A stretch of 61,509 nucleotides of DNA from Massilia sp. ZL223 (GCF_018119395.1 NZ_JAGPWD010000034.1:1-61509); one strand, 5' to 3'; counted from the stretch's first letter, positions 29,254 through 36,823 are shown. The notes: a model not told the origin generated them from the sequence alone. A program made the numbers and translations.

Positions 29254-29700
29254 TCACCTCACGGTGATCGTGATCTTTTTAGACTTCACGGGCGGCGTAT
29301 GGGGCACGTGGTCCGCGTCGCCCATCAGCAACTGCAGCGTGTGCTTCCCGGGTGGCAGCTCGATCATGGTTTCCGTTTCTCCGGCGCCGAAATGGAGGTG
29401 GTTGCGATCCGATGGAATGACCTGTCCGGCCGGCGGAAGTTCGGTATCGATCAGCAAATGATGGTGACCGGTATTGCTGAAGTTCACGCCCTTGGGCGCC
29501 ACGCCCATATGGCGCAGGCCGAACCAGACCCGGAAAGGCTTGCCGGAGGCGATCACCTCGCCGTCGCGCGGCCAGCCGATATAGCAATAGGCGTTGGCAG
29601 GCGCGTCGGCCGCATGCACCGGCATGACGGCCATGCCGGCAATCGTTGCAACAGCGGCGAGGCTCCCCGTCAGGGCAGCGACGGCGAACAGTTTGCGCAT
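29254..29700 (-). CDS. DUF4399 exported protein (copy 1)
   Basis: A 148-residue secreted protein with a Sec signal peptide (LFAVAALTGSLAAVATIAGMAVMPVHA). The mature part matches the DUF4399 pattern: F/YIGWPRDGEVI near the start, GLRHMGVAPKG, GHHHLLID and a beta-rich end (HTLQLLMGDADHVPH). The GHHHLLID and NHLHFG segments are His-rich and could bind metal. Function is unknown. It is about 70% identical by eye to the next gene, so the two are a tandem duplication. Confidence 0.9.
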   Translation of the reverse strand: MRKLFAVAALTGSLAAVATIAGMAVMPVHAADAPANAYCYIGWPRDGEVIASGKPFRVWFGLRHMGVAPKGVNFSNTGHHHLLIDTELPPAGQVIPSDRNHLHFGAGETETMIELPPGKHTLQLLMGDADHVPHTPPVKSKKITITVR

Positions 29701-29761
29701 GGTCTTCTCCTTGTTCTTTGCGGTCTCCGACAGCGCGCGCCGGCAAGGGCCGCGCCGCAGC

Positions 29762-30199
29762 CTAGCGCACCGTGATGGTGATCTTTTTGGACTGGATCGG
29801 CGGCTTGTGCGGCACGTGGTCCTTGTCTCCCAGCAGCAGCTGCAGGGTGTGGGTGCCTGGCGGCAGCTCGACGCGGGCTTCGGTTTCGCCGGCGCCGAAG
29901 TGCAGGTGGTTGCGGTCGTTGGGGATCGGTTCCGTCATCGACGGCAGCTCGGTATCGATCAGCAGGTGATGGTGACCGGTGTGGGGAATATTGGTTCCCT
30001 TGGGCGCGACGCCCATGTTGCGCAGCCCCATCCGGACCCAGAACTTGCCGCCGTTGATGACCGTGCCGTCATGGGGCCAGATGAAGTAGACCTGGGCGTT
30101 GGCGGGGGCAGCCGCGGGTGCGCCGGACGGCTGGCCAATGGCCGCGCCGCAATGCAGGCATGCCGCAAACAGCACAGGAAGAACCCGGATGTGGCGCAT
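29762..30199 (-). CDS. DUF4399 exported protein (copy 2)
   Basis: A 145-residue paralogue of the preceding protein with its own signal peptide (MRHIRVLPVLFAACLHCGAAIG). Conserved blocks GLRNMGVAPKG, HTGHHHLLIDTELP, NDRNHLHFGAGETEA and HTLQLLLGDKDHVPH are shared. ATG 30199 is preceded by GGGAGG, making it a better start than the ATG at 30259. It is the first gene of the minus-strand operon that runs down to the HlyD gene. Confidence 0.9.
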   Translation of the reverse strand: MRHIRVLPVLFAACLHCGAAIGQPSGAPAAAPANAQVYFIWPHDGTVINGGKFWVRMGLRNMGVAPKGTNIPHTGHHHLLIDTELPSMTEPIPNDRNHLHFGAGETEARVELPPGTHTLQLLLGDKDHVPHKPPIQSKKITITVR

Positions 30200-30318
30200 G
30201 ATTGAAACCTCCCGCCGAAGATGGACTGAGGTGTGCATCGATACTCTTAAATCTGGCACACTCTCAGTCAGATCGCAAGGTAATTCCTCTCAAACGCAGC
30301 ATGAAAAAGGAGCCGCTC

Positions 30319-31446
30319 ATGTGGCACACACTTTTGATAGTTTGCGTACTGGCGGGCCCGCTTTTTGCGTCTGTGGCAAAGGCCCAGCATCGCAGCGCCG
30401 ACCTTCAGCTTGCGGGGGTCGTTCCCAAGAATAGCGCCGAGCAATTCGAGCTGGCGTTCTGGGAATCGATCAAGGACAGCCAACACGTCAGCGATTACGA
30501 AGCCTACCTGAAGGCTTACCCGAAAGGCCGCTTCGCGGCCCTCGCCCAAGCCAGGATCGCCCGCCTGCGCGCGGCCCAGGCCCAGGGAACGGCGCCGCCG
30601 CCGGCAAAGACCGCACCGGCTGTCACCGCGCCAGCCACCGCCGCCAAACCGCCCCCTTCCCGGCCCGCCCAGCCCGCGCCCGCGCCGGCAAGCGCTGCTC
30701 CGGCAGCGTCGGCGGCCAGGCCCACCGCTGGCTCGGTGATCAAGGATTGTCCCGCCTGCCCGCCGCTGATCGCCCTGCCCGCAGGCAGCTTCACGATGGG
30801 CAGCAACAACAGCGATCCCAGCGAGAAGCCTGCGCACCGCGTGGCCATCACTGCACCGTTCGCGATCGGCAAATTCGAAGTCACCGTGCAGCAGTGGAAC
30901 GCCTGCGTGAACGCCGGCGGCTGCCAGAAGACCACCCAGGCCGCCAACACCCCTCCTGACGCGCCGATCCGCGACGTCAGCTGGGACGATGCCCAGCAGT
31001 ACGTGAAATGGCTGGCCAGCACCACCGGCAAACCCTACCGCCTGCCGACCGAGGCCGAGTGGGAGTACGCGGCCAGGGGCGGCACGTCCACGCGCTACTG
31101 GTGGGGCGAACAGATGGCGACCGGCAAGGCCAATTGCAAGGAATGCGGCCAGCCCTGGGCCAACGAGGGGCCGGCCAGGGCTGGCAGCTCCGCCGCCAAT
31201 GCCTTCGGCCTGCACGACACCAGCGGCAGCGTGTGGGAATGGGTCAGCGACTGCTGGCACAACAGCTTCAAGGATGCGCCCACGGACAGCCGCAGCTGGG
31301 ACGAGCCCAACTGCCGCGTGCGCGTCATTCGCGGCGGCTCCTGGCGCGAGGGGGCGCCCTACATGGTCGCGTCGACGCGCTTCCGCTACGACGCCAGCGT
31401 GCGCCAGTTCCAGAATGGCTTCCGGGTGGCGCGCAGCCTGAAATAA
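30319..31446 (+). CDS. FGE/SUMF1-fold protein without catalytic cysteines, exported
   Basis: A 375-residue protein with a signal peptide (MWHTLLIVCVLAGPLFASVAKA), a short repeat unit FELAFWESIKDS...YEAYLKAYPKGRFAALAQARI often seen ahead of such domains, an Ala/Pro-rich linker, and a C-terminal formylglycine-generating-enzyme domain (AGSFTMGSN, PTEAEWEYAARGG, GLHDTSGSVWEWVSDCW, RVIRGGSW, NGFRVAR). True FGE enzymes have two active-site Cys in the segment after RGGSW; here it reads REGAPYMVASTRF with no Cys, so catalytic formylglycine formation is unlikely. ATG 30319 has AAGGAG six bases upstream, better than 30301. It is divergent from the DUF4399 operon and convergent with the kinase gene. Confidence 0.88.
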   Translation: MWHTLLIVCVLAGPLFASVAKAQHRSADLQLAGVVPKNSAEQFELAFWESIKDSQHVSDYEAYLKAYPKGRFAALAQARIARLRAAQAQGTAPPPAKTAPAVTAPATAAKPPPSRPAQPAPAPASAAPAASAARPTAGSVIKDCPACPPLIALPAGSFTMGSNNSDPSEKPAHRVAITAPFAIGKFEVTVQQWNACVNAGGCQKTTQAANTPPDAPIRDVSWDDAQQYVKWLASTTGKPYRLPTEAEWEYAARGGTSTRYWWGEQMATGKANCKECGQPWANEGPARAGSSAANAFGLHDTSGSVWEWVSDCWHNSFKDAPTDSRSWDEPNCRVRVIRGGSWREGAPYMVASTRFRYDASVRQFQNGFRVARSLK

Positions 31447-31462
31447 GCCTGGCTGGCCGGGG

Positions 31463-33511
31463 CTAGCGCCGGCGCGCCCTGGTGCTGATCTGCAGGAACT
31501 CGACACCGATCCTGCCGGGGCCGCTCTGCGCCTGGATCTGCGCCAGCCGCTTCGCCACGTCCGACAGATAGGCGGCGCTCGGCTCGGAGACGGGACGCGG
31601 CGTGTCGAACAGCGCCACGGGCGTCGTCACCAGCACCACCAGTTCGGTCCCGAAAGGCGCGCCGATACCCCACTCGCCCAGGCTGCCGATGGTGGCGGTG
31701 TAATTCGCCGGCGCCCGGCTGTCGCGCGCCCGCGGGTTGGGCAGCAGGTGGGTGACGTTGGCCAGCAGCGAATAGTAATCGAGGGTAATGAAGGACTCGG
31801 CGCCGGGCGTGGTGACGTCGATCATGAGGGAATCGCCCTCGGTCAATTCGGCCTTGCCGCCCGGCGCGGCGCCCGCTAGGCGCATGGCGGCGCCGCCGCC
31901 GGCCTGGCGGTGCGCCACCCAGTAGGGCGCGAAGGTCGAGACGATCTGGCACTTGTCGGCATCCACCTGTTGCGCGTCGAGCTTGACCGAGGCGACGCCG
32001 GGCAGGGCCAGCAGCGCGTTCTTCACCCCCTGCTCTCCAACCGACCTGGACAGGAAACCCCGGACCTCCACCGTTTCGCCGCTGACGGCGCCGCTCAGCG
32101 CCGAGCAGGGTATGCGCGCCAGCGCGGCCGCCAAGGTGGCGGCAGTCGGCGGCGCAGGCGCTGCTTGCGGCGCCGGTGGCGCGGAGCTGGGCTCGGACAC
32201 AGCGGCGGCGGGCGCCTCCGCCGTCGCCACGGGCGCTGGCCGCCGTTCCAGGTAGTACCAGCCCGCCACTGCCGCTGCAACGATGGCCAGCCCGCCCAGC
32301 GCCGCGCCCGCGATCAAGCCCTTGCGTCCCGCCAGGCCAGTCGATCCGAAGTCGGCCAGGAAGCGCGCCACCGTCGGCGTACGCGCCTCGCGCTCCAGGG
32401 CCAGCGCACAGCGCAGGGCATGCCATTGGGCGCGCCCCAGCTTGGCGGGCCGCTGCGGCTTCATGCCCGCGCCGCGCGCCTGCAGGGCCGACACCCGGTC
32501 GTAGGGATGGCGCCCCGTCAACAGCTCGTAGGTGATGCAGCCCAGCGCGTAGATATCGTCGCGCGGGTCGGGGTCGCGGTGCTCCAGCATTTCCGGGCTC
32601 GCGTAGGCCGGGGTCAGGGCGCCGAGGCTGCCCGGATCGAACACAGTCACGTCGGCGTCTTCCTCGGTCTTCTGGAACACGCGCGCGATCCCGAAGTCGA
32701 TCACCTTCACGATGCCCGAGTCGGTCAGGATCACATTGCCGGGCTTGAAGTCGCAATGGACGAAGCCGCGCCCGTGCGCATATGCCAGCGCATTGCCCAT
32801 GCCGGTGACGATGGGCAGCACTTGCGCATACGGCATGCCGCTGAATCCCTGCACGCGCAGCACCTGGCTCAGCGGCTTACCCTGCAGGAACTCCATGGTC
32901 AGGTAGACCATTTGGCCGTCGCGGTCGAAGTCGTAGACCGAGACGATGTTGGGATGGGCCAGCGCCTGCGCCTTGCGCGCCTCGCGCTGCAGGGCGATCA
33001 GCGATTTCGGGTGGCCGCGGAACTGGACGTTCAGGACCTTGATGGCGATGTAGGGCTTGCGGTCCGAGGCCTCTAGCTTGCGCAGGTCGAGCGCCTTGTA
33101 GACGGTACCCATGCCGCCAAAGCCGACGCATTCCTCCAGCACGAAGCGGCCGTTGAGGGTATCGCCCACCCCTTTCATGCGTTCGGGCTCGCCCTCGTCG
33201 TCGCCGGGCGGCGGCATCGGCGGCAAGGGAGACGGATCGCGCACCGTGCGGGCGCCGGGCTTGGTCTGGACAAAGGTATCGTCGCCGCCCTCGCGCTGGC
33301 GCGCGGCGATCAGGCGCTCGATGCGGTGCTGCACTTCGGTATACACCTCGATAGGCAGCGCCTTGCGCCTGTGCTCGGTACTCAGGACTTCCAGCAAGCG
33401 GCCCGCGCTATCGGTCGTGTTCGCCAGCGCGCGGTCGAGCTGCGCAAAGAACTCGGGACGCTGCAGGGCGCCGCTCTGCAACTGGTGTATCGCCTGAGCG
33501 AAGTTGTCCAT
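31463..33511 (-). CDS. Membrane Ser/Thr protein kinase, PpkA/Hanks type
   Basis: A 682-residue kinase. A roughly 115-residue N-terminal region is followed by the kinase domain: glycine loop GFGGMGTVYKA (130-140), ATP-binding Lys about K158 (AIKVL), catalytic loop HCDFKPGN (252-259, with Asp kept but HCD instead of HRD), DFG at 272-274 and SPE at 306. HCD kinases lack the Arg that couples to activation-loop phosphorylation. A membrane helix (about 399-420) leads to an exported C-terminal domain with a DUF4384-like region and VGEQGVKNALLALPGVASVKLD. Such PpkA-like kinases phosphorylate FHA proteins of secretion systems; both an FHA/T1SS and a T6SS locus are nearby. Confidence 0.92.
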   Translation of the reverse strand: MDNFAQAIHQLQSGALQRPEFFAQLDRALANTTDSAGRLLEVLSTEHRRKALPIEVYTEVQHRIERLIAARQREGGDDTFVQTKPGARTVRDPSPLPPMPPPGDDEGEPERMKGVGDTLNGRFVLEECVGFGGMGTVYKALDLRKLEASDRKPYIAIKVLNVQFRGHPKSLIALQREARKAQALAHPNIVSVYDFDRDGQMVYLTMEFLQGKPLSQVLRVQGFSGMPYAQVLPIVTGMGNALAYAHGRGFVHCDFKPGNVILTDSGIVKVIDFGIARVFQKTEEDADVTVFDPGSLGALTPAYASPEMLEHRDPDPRDDIYALGCITYELLTGRHPYDRVSALQARGAGMKPQRPAKLGRAQWHALRCALALEREARTPTVARFLADFGSTGLAGRKGLIAGAALGGLAIVAAAVAGWYYLERRPAPVATAEAPAAAVSEPSSAPPAPQAAPAPPTAATLAAALARIPCSALSGAVSGETVEVRGFLSRSVGEQGVKNALLALPGVASVKLDAQQVDADKCQIVSTFAPYWVAHRQAGGGAAMRLAGAAPGGKAELTEGDSLMIDVTTPGAESFITLDYYSLLANVTHLLPNPRARDSRAPANYTATIGSLGEWGIGAPFGTELVVLVTTPVALFDTPRPVSEPSAAYLSDVAKRLAQIQAQSGPGRIGVEFLQISTRARRR

Positions 33512-33612
33512 GATTTTGAGTGTGGCTATCCCGAGCGCCTTAGATTGAGACTAGCACGAAATGCCAGATGATCAAGCCTTCGCGCCGTATCGAGCGCGCT
33601 CGGCTTGCCTGG

Positions 33613-33663
33613 TGTTGGGTCTCGCCGAACAGGATCGCGCGAACTGTTGGTAGCGCACCGTCA
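33613..33663. promoter_or_regulatory. Paired 19-bp enhancer-like sites, unit 1
   Basis: Two related 19-mers: TGTTGGGTCTCGCCGAACA at 33613-33631 and TGTTGGTAGCGCACCGTCA at 33645-33663, start-to-start 32 bases. The first is a near-palindrome (TGTT.GG...CGCC.AACA). They lie about 159 bases upstream of the -24 element, as expected for an RpoN enhancer. Confidence 0.75.
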
Positions 33664-33771
33664 CCGTGCCCAGGGGCGCGCATGCCGACTTGCCACTGCC
33701 TTCCCGCCACCCTCTCTAAATTCCCTTTATGTTCAACGACTTGCGTTCGCTGCGGGCGCATGGCGCGGCCC

Positions 33772-33787
33772 TGGCACGCATTCTGCT
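33772..33787 (+). promoter_or_regulatory. Sigma-54 promoter, unit 1
   Basis: TGGCACG-N4-CTGCT with GG at 33773-33774 and GC at 33785-33786 exactly 10 bases apart. Only the first base of the -12 box deviates from TTGC. Predicted start near 33798, giving a leader of about 55 bases to the ATG of peptide A1. Confidence 0.85.
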
Positions 33788-33852
33788 CAATGTCTATCGA
33801 GCGCCAACCAAAATGCTCGCCAAACACCACTCACCACTTAGGAGAAATCAGC

Positions 33853-34131
33853 ATGAAAACCTTGACCATCACCGACCTGGCCCGCACCGAAGACCTGGAC
33901 CGCAACGCCATGAACGCCGTGCGCGGCGGCTGGAAAATGGGCATGCCCAGCTACCAGTACGGCGACGTGTTCTACGCCCCGAGCAAGGACTCGTCGATCA
34001 CCGCCTCCCAGAACCTGGGCCAGGTGCAAGAAGTGATGACCGCCACCGCCAACGGCTCGGCCTTCGTCGGCGGCGTGCACGTCAACAGCAATGTCGACCA
34101 GCACGGTGAAAACCTGATCGTCCGCCGCTGA
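33853..34131 (+). CDS. GG-leader secreted peptide A1
   Basis: 92 residues. The 26-residue leader has the hydrophobic register of a double-glycine leader counted from the cleavage site: L at -12, M at -7, V at -4 and GG at -2/-1 (LDRNAMNAVRGG), plus a conserved ITDL at 6-9. The 66-residue core has no Cys, is rich in Ser, Asn, Gln, Val and Gly, and contains the blocks PSYQYGDVFYAP, SSITASQNLGQ and VNSNVDQHGEN. No modification enzyme sits nearby, so it is probably exported unmodified after cleavage by the C39 transporter. Ribosome site AGGAGAAA. Three nearly identical copies exist. Confidence 0.9.
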   Translation: MKTLTITDLARTEDLDRNAMNAVRGGWKMGMPSYQYGDVFYAPSKDSSITASQNLGQVQEVMTATANGSAFVGGVHVNSNVDQHGENLIVRR

Positions 34132-34178
34132 TTTCCCCACACATCAATTACGCACACACACCATTAAGGAGCACGACC

Positions 34179-34454
34179 ATGAAAACCCTGATCATCGCCG
34201 ACCTGGCCCGTACCGAACAACTCGACCGCAGCGCCATGAGCGCCGTGCGCGGCGGCTTCCGGATGTTCTCGCCGCAATACAAGCTGGGCGACCTGACCTA
34301 TGCGCCGACCCACGATTCGTCGATCACCGCCACCCAGAACCTGTTCCAGGACCAGAGCGTCCTGACCGCCACCGCCAACGACTCGGCCTTCGTCAAGGGC
34401 GTACACGTGAACAGCCACGTGGACCAGAACGGCCAGAACAAGATCATCGGCTGA
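34179..34454 (+). CDS. GG-leader secreted peptide B1
   Basis: 91 residues with leader cleavage after RGG at position 26. The core (FRMFSPQYKLGDLTYAP, SSITATQNLFQDQS, VNSHVDQNGQN) is homologous to A and C but with a Phe-Arg-Met start. AAGGAGC precedes the ATG, and the intergenic stretch from A1 is copied in units 2 and 3. Confidence 0.9.
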   Translation: MKTLIIADLARTEQLDRSAMSAVRGGFRMFSPQYKLGDLTYAPTHDSSITATQNLFQDQSVLTATANDSAFVKGVHVNSHVDQNGQNKIIG

Positions 34455-34503
34455 AGCCCTTCGCAACCCCAGCAAACTGACTATACTTTTGAGGAGAATC
34501 GCC

Positions 34504-34782
34504 ATGAATAAACTGACCATCACCGACCTGGCCCGCACCGAGCAACTCGACCGCAGCGCCATGAGCGCCGTGCGCGGCGGCTGGAGCATGTACTCGCCTT
34601 CCTACAAGCTGGGCGACCTGACCTACGCGCCGAGCCACGACTCGTCGATCACCGCGGTCCAGAACCTGGGCCAGCAGCAGAGCGTGCTGACGGCCACGGC
34701 CAACGACGCCGCCTTCATCGGCCATGGCGTGAGCGTGAACAGCAACGTGTCGCAGGACGGCAAGAACAAGATCGTCGGCTAA
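34504..34782 (+). CDS. GG-leader secreted peptide C1
   Basis: 92 residues; leader begins MNKLTITDL and ends at RGG (26). The core has WSMYSPSYKLGDLTYAP, SSITAVQNLGQQQS and VNSNVSQDGKNKIVG. GAGGAGAA gives a strong start. A downstream 11-bp hairpin separates it from D1. Confidence 0.9.
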   Translation: MNKLTITDLARTEQLDRSAMSAVRGGWSMYSPSYKLGDLTYAPSHDSSITAVQNLGQQQSVLTATANDAAFIGHGVSVNSNVSQDGKNKIVG

Positions 34783-34789
34783 GCCAGCG

Positions 34790-34822
34790 GCTTCGCGGGA
34801 GCCACGCCGGTTCCCGCGAAGC
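34790..34822 (+). other. Hairpin between peptide genes C1 and D1
   Basis: GCTTCGCGGGA at 34790-34800 pairs with TCCCGCGAAGC at 34812-34822, an 11-bp perfect stem with an 11-base loop and no T run. It is probably an RNA stem-loop inside the polycistronic message (stability or partial termination). The same hairpin recurs in unit 2. Confidence 0.65.
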
Positions 34823-34847
34823 GCCCGCCCCATTCAAGGAGAACACC

Positions 34848-35099
34848 ATGTCGTCCATCGCAATCCAAGACCTGGCGCACAGCGCCGCCCTCGACCATCA
34901 CGCCATGTCGTCCGTCCGCGGCGGCCATGCCTTCGGCAAGGACGTCAACGTCAATGTCAACGTGAACCAGCAGATCGGCCAGTTCCAGCAAATCGGCATC
35001 AATGTCCTGAACAACAACGGCGTCATCGGCGCCGGCTTCAAGGGCCCGGATATCGATGTGGCCGCTTCGCTGTGGGCGGAGAACAAGGCGGTCTTCTGA
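34848..35099 (+). CDS. GG-leader secreted peptide D1
   Basis: 83 residues; leader MSSIAIQDL... to RGG at 26 with L-12, M-7, V-4 spacing. The 57-residue core is a different family from A/B/C: HAFGKDVNVNVNVNQQIG then QFQQIGINVLNNNGVIGAGF, extremely rich in Val, Asn and Gln with alternating VN, ending in AVF. Alternation of this kind favours beta-strand stacking. AAGGAGAA precedes the ATG. Confidence 0.9.
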   Translation: MSSIAIQDLAHSAALDHHAMSSVRGGHAFGKDVNVNVNVNQQIGQFQQIGINVLNNNGVIGAGFKGPDIDVAASLWAENKAVF

Positions 35100-35125
35100 G
35101 CAGACCCCGCCTGGATCACCTTCCT

Positions 35126-35145
35126 CCATCCCAGCAATGGGATGG
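35126..35145 (+). other. Small GNRA-loop hairpin after D1
   Basis: CCATCCCA at 35126-35133 pairs with TGGGATGG at 35138-35145 across the GCAA tetraloop. The same 20 bases follow D2 at 36643-36662. Not followed by T residues, so more likely a structural or stabilising element than a terminator. Confidence 0.5.
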
Positions 35146-35177
35146 ACCCCGTTAACCATCCATCCGAAGGAGGCATC

Positions 35178-35375
35178 ATGGCTAGCATCGTCATCAAGGA
35201 CCTGACGGAAAGCACCGAACTCGATCGCAAAGCAATGCTCGCGATCGCCGGCGGCTCGCGCATGCGGGCTGGCGGCGGCGTGCTTGTCCGTCCCGCCGCC
35301 AGGCGCGTGCGGCTCTACGACATCTCGGCCGGCAGCGCCGCACAAGCTGCCGCCACAAGGCCGCCATCGCGCTAA
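35178..35375 (+). CDS. GG-leader secreted peptide E1
   Basis: 65 residues, leader MASIVIKDL... with LDRKAMLAIAGG (L-12, M-7, I-4, GG). The 39-residue core is Arg/Ala/Gly-rich and basic (RMRAGGGVLVRPAARRVR), unlike the other peptides. AAGGAGG is a near-perfect ribosome binding site. The homologous position in unit 2 has no such gene. Confidence 0.85.
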   Translation: MASIVIKDLTESTELDRKAMLAIAGGSRMRAGGGVLVRPAARRVRLYDISAGSAAQAAATRPPSR

Positions 35376-35395
35376 ATCCTGGTCCACCCACACGA

Positions 35396-35428
35396 AACCG
35401 TTCAGTCAAAAGCTGAACGGTTTTTTTT
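35396..35428 (+). terminator. Rho-independent terminator at end of unit 1
   Basis: AACCGTTCAG at 35396-35405 pairs with CTGAACGGTT at 35413-35422 and is followed by eight T residues. A near-identical hairpin ends unit 2. Confidence 0.9.
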
Positions 35429-35450
35429 GCGCGCGCGATCCAGATGATGG

Positions 35451-35501
35451 TGTTGGGCCTCGCCAAACAGGCTAGCGCGACTTGTTGGAAGCGCGCCATC
35501 A
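35451..35501. promoter_or_regulatory. Paired 19-bp enhancer-like sites, unit 2
   Basis: TGTTGGGCCTCGCCAAACA at 35451-35469 and TGTTGGAAGCGCGCCATCA at 35483-35501, again 32 bases start-to-start and 159 bases upstream of the promoter. Confidence 0.75.
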
Positions 35502-35609
35502 CCCGGCCCGTGGCTACGCGTGCCCGCTTGCCACCGCTGGCTCGCCACCCTCACCAAAACCCCTTTGTATTCAATGGCTTGTGATCACGGCGAACACATC
35601 GCGCGGACC

Positions 35610-35625
35610 TGGCACGCAATCTGCT
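35610..35625 (+). promoter_or_regulatory. Sigma-54 promoter, unit 2
   Basis: TGGCACG-N4-CTGCT, GG at 35611-35612 and GC at 35623-35624 exactly 10 bases apart; the flanks match the unit 1 and 3 promoters. Confidence 0.85.
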
Positions 35626-35691
35626 CAATGTCTATCGAGCGCCAACCAAAATGCTCGCCAATACACCACTCACCACTTAGGAGAAATCAGC

Positions 35692-35970
35692 ATGAAAACC
35701 TTGACCATCACCGACCTGGCCCGCACCGAAGACCTGGACCGTAACGCCATGAACGCCGTGCGCGGCGGCTGGAAAATGGGCATGCCCAGCTACCAGTACG
35801 GCGACGTGTTCTACGCCCCGAGCAAGGACTCTTCGATCACCGCCAGCCAGAACCTGGGCCAGGTGCAGGAAGTGTTGACCGCCACCGCCAACGGCTCGGC
35901 CTTCGTCGGCGGCGTGCACGTCAACAGCAATGTCGACCAGCACGGTGAAAACCTGATCGTCCGCCGCTGA
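35692..35970 (+). CDS. GG-leader secreted peptide A2
   Basis: 92 residues. Differs from A1 by a single visible core residue (EVLTATANG instead of EVMTATANG). Same leader, same ribosome binding site, and the same intergenic region to the next gene. Confidence 0.9.
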   Translation: MKTLTITDLARTEDLDRNAMNAVRGGWKMGMPSYQYGDVFYAPSKDSSITASQNLGQVQEVLTATANGSAFVGGVHVNSNVDQHGENLIVRR

Positions 35971-36019
35971 TTTCCCCACACATCATTTACGCACACACAC
36001 ACCATTAAGGAGCACGACC

Positions 36020-36298
36020 ATGAAAACCCTGATCATCGCCGACCTGGCCCGCACCGAACAACTCGACCGCAGCGCCATGAGCGCCGTGCGTGGCGGCTGG
36101 AGCATGTACTCGCCTTCCTACAAGCTGGGCGACCTGACCTACGCACCGAGCCACGACTCGTCGATCACCGCGGTCCAGAACCTGGGCCAGCAGCAGAGCG
36201 TGCTCACGGCCACGGCCAACGACGCCGCCTTCATCGGCCACGGCGTGAGCGTGAACAGCCATGTGTCGCAAGACGGCCAGAACAAGATCGTCGGCTAA
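36020..36298 (+). CDS. GG-leader secreted peptide C2, a B/C hybrid
   Basis: 92 residues. Upstream DNA and leader (MKTLIIADLARTEQ) are those of peptide B, but from the GG site on the core is that of C (WSMYSPSYKLGD, VNSHVSQDGQN) and the C-type hairpin follows. The crossover falls inside the conserved leader, between about 36045 and 36105. Confidence 0.9.
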   Translation: MKTLIIADLARTEQLDRSAMSAVRGGWSMYSPSYKLGDLTYAPSHDSSITAVQNLGQQQSVLTATANDAAFIGHGVSVNSHVSQDGQNKIVG

Positions 36299-36305
36299 GC
36301 CTGCG

Positions 36306-36338
36306 GCTTCGCGGGAGCCCGCCGGGTTCCCGCGAAGC
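36306..36338 (+). other. Hairpin between C2 and D2
   Basis: GCTTCGCGGGA at 36306-36316 and TCCCGCGAAGC at 36328-36338, the same 11-bp stem as in unit 1 with a changed loop; the loop differs while the stem is kept, which is mild support for a structural role. Confidence 0.65.
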
Positions 36339-36364
36339 GCCCCGCCCCAACCAAGGAGAACACC

Positions 36365-36616
36365 ATGTCGTCCATCGCAATCCAAGACCTGGCGCACAGC
36401 GCCGCCCTCGACCACCACGCCATGTCGTCCGTCCGCGGCGGCCATGCCTTCGGCAAGGACGTCAACGTCAATGTCAACGTGAACCAGCAGATCGGCCAGT
36501 TCCAGCAAATCGGCATCAATGTCCTGAACAACAACGGCGTGATCGGCGCCGGCTTCAAGGGCCCCGATATCGATGTGGCCGCATCATTGTGGGCGGAGAA
36601 CAAGGCGGTCTTCTGA
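36365..36616 (+). CDS. GG-leader secreted peptide D2
   Basis: 83 residues, apparently identical in protein sequence to D1, with the same VNVNVNVNQQIGQFQQ core. The DNA differs at several silent positions, so the protein is held constant while codons drift. Confidence 0.9.
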   Translation: MSSIAIQDLAHSAALDHHAMSSVRGGHAFGKDVNVNVNVNQQIGQFQQIGINVLNNNGVIGAGFKGPDIDVAASLWAENKAVF

Positions 36617-36716
36617 GCAGACCCCGCCTGGATCACCTTCCTCCATCCCAGCAATGGGATGGACCCCGTTAACCTTCAAGGCCCCAAAGCGCACTAGCCT
36701 CGTCCACCTCTTGCGA

Positions 36717-36749
36717 AACCGTTCAGCCGCATACTGAACGGTTTTTTTT
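36717..36749 (+). terminator. Rho-independent terminator at end of unit 2
   Basis: AACCGTTCAG at 36717-36726 pairs with CTGAACGGTT at 36734-36743, followed by a run of eight T. Same stem as the unit 1 terminator, different loop. Confidence 0.9.
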
Positions 36750-36772
36750 CGCTTGTTTCACACCGGCTTTGG

Positions 36773-36823
36773 TGTTGGGCGGCGCCAAACAGCATGGCGC
36801 TACGTGTTTGGGCGGCGCCATCA
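36773..36823. promoter_or_regulatory. Paired 19-bp enhancer-like sites, unit 3
   Basis: TGTTGGGCGGCGCCAAACA at 36773-36791 (almost fully palindromic) and TGTTTGGGCGGCGCCATCA at 36805-36823, 32 bases start-to-start, 158 bases upstream of the -24 box. The surrounding DNA differs from units 1 and 2 while the sites are kept. Confidence 0.78.

Larger units (their letters stand above)
33613..35428 (+). repeat. Peptide-cluster unit 1 of three duplicated units
   Basis: Unit 1 contains the paired 19-bp sites, the RpoN promoter, and peptide genes A1, B1, C1, D1, E1, and ends in a hairpin terminator. Units 2 and 3 start with the same elements. The A, D and flanking DNA is nearly identical between units, showing recent tandem duplication. 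Confidence 0.85.
35451..36749 (+). repeat. Peptide-cluster unit 2
   Basis: Starts with the same paired sites and promoter as unit 1 but encodes only three peptides: A2, a B/C hybrid (called C2) and D2. The E gene is missing although the sequence after D2 matches unit 1 up to the GCAA hairpin. It ends in its own terminator. Confidence 0.85.

Noticed and set aside
24326..29461. Very long plus-strand open frame across the adaptor/FHA/TolC/HD-GYP operon
   Set aside because: It is antisense to clearly recognisable proteins on the minus strand and arises from high GC; its translation is Arg/His/Gln-rich without domains.
30235..30270. TGGCAC motif upstream of the FGE-like gene as a sigma-54 promoter
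   Set aside because: No GC at the required 10-base spacing after GG.
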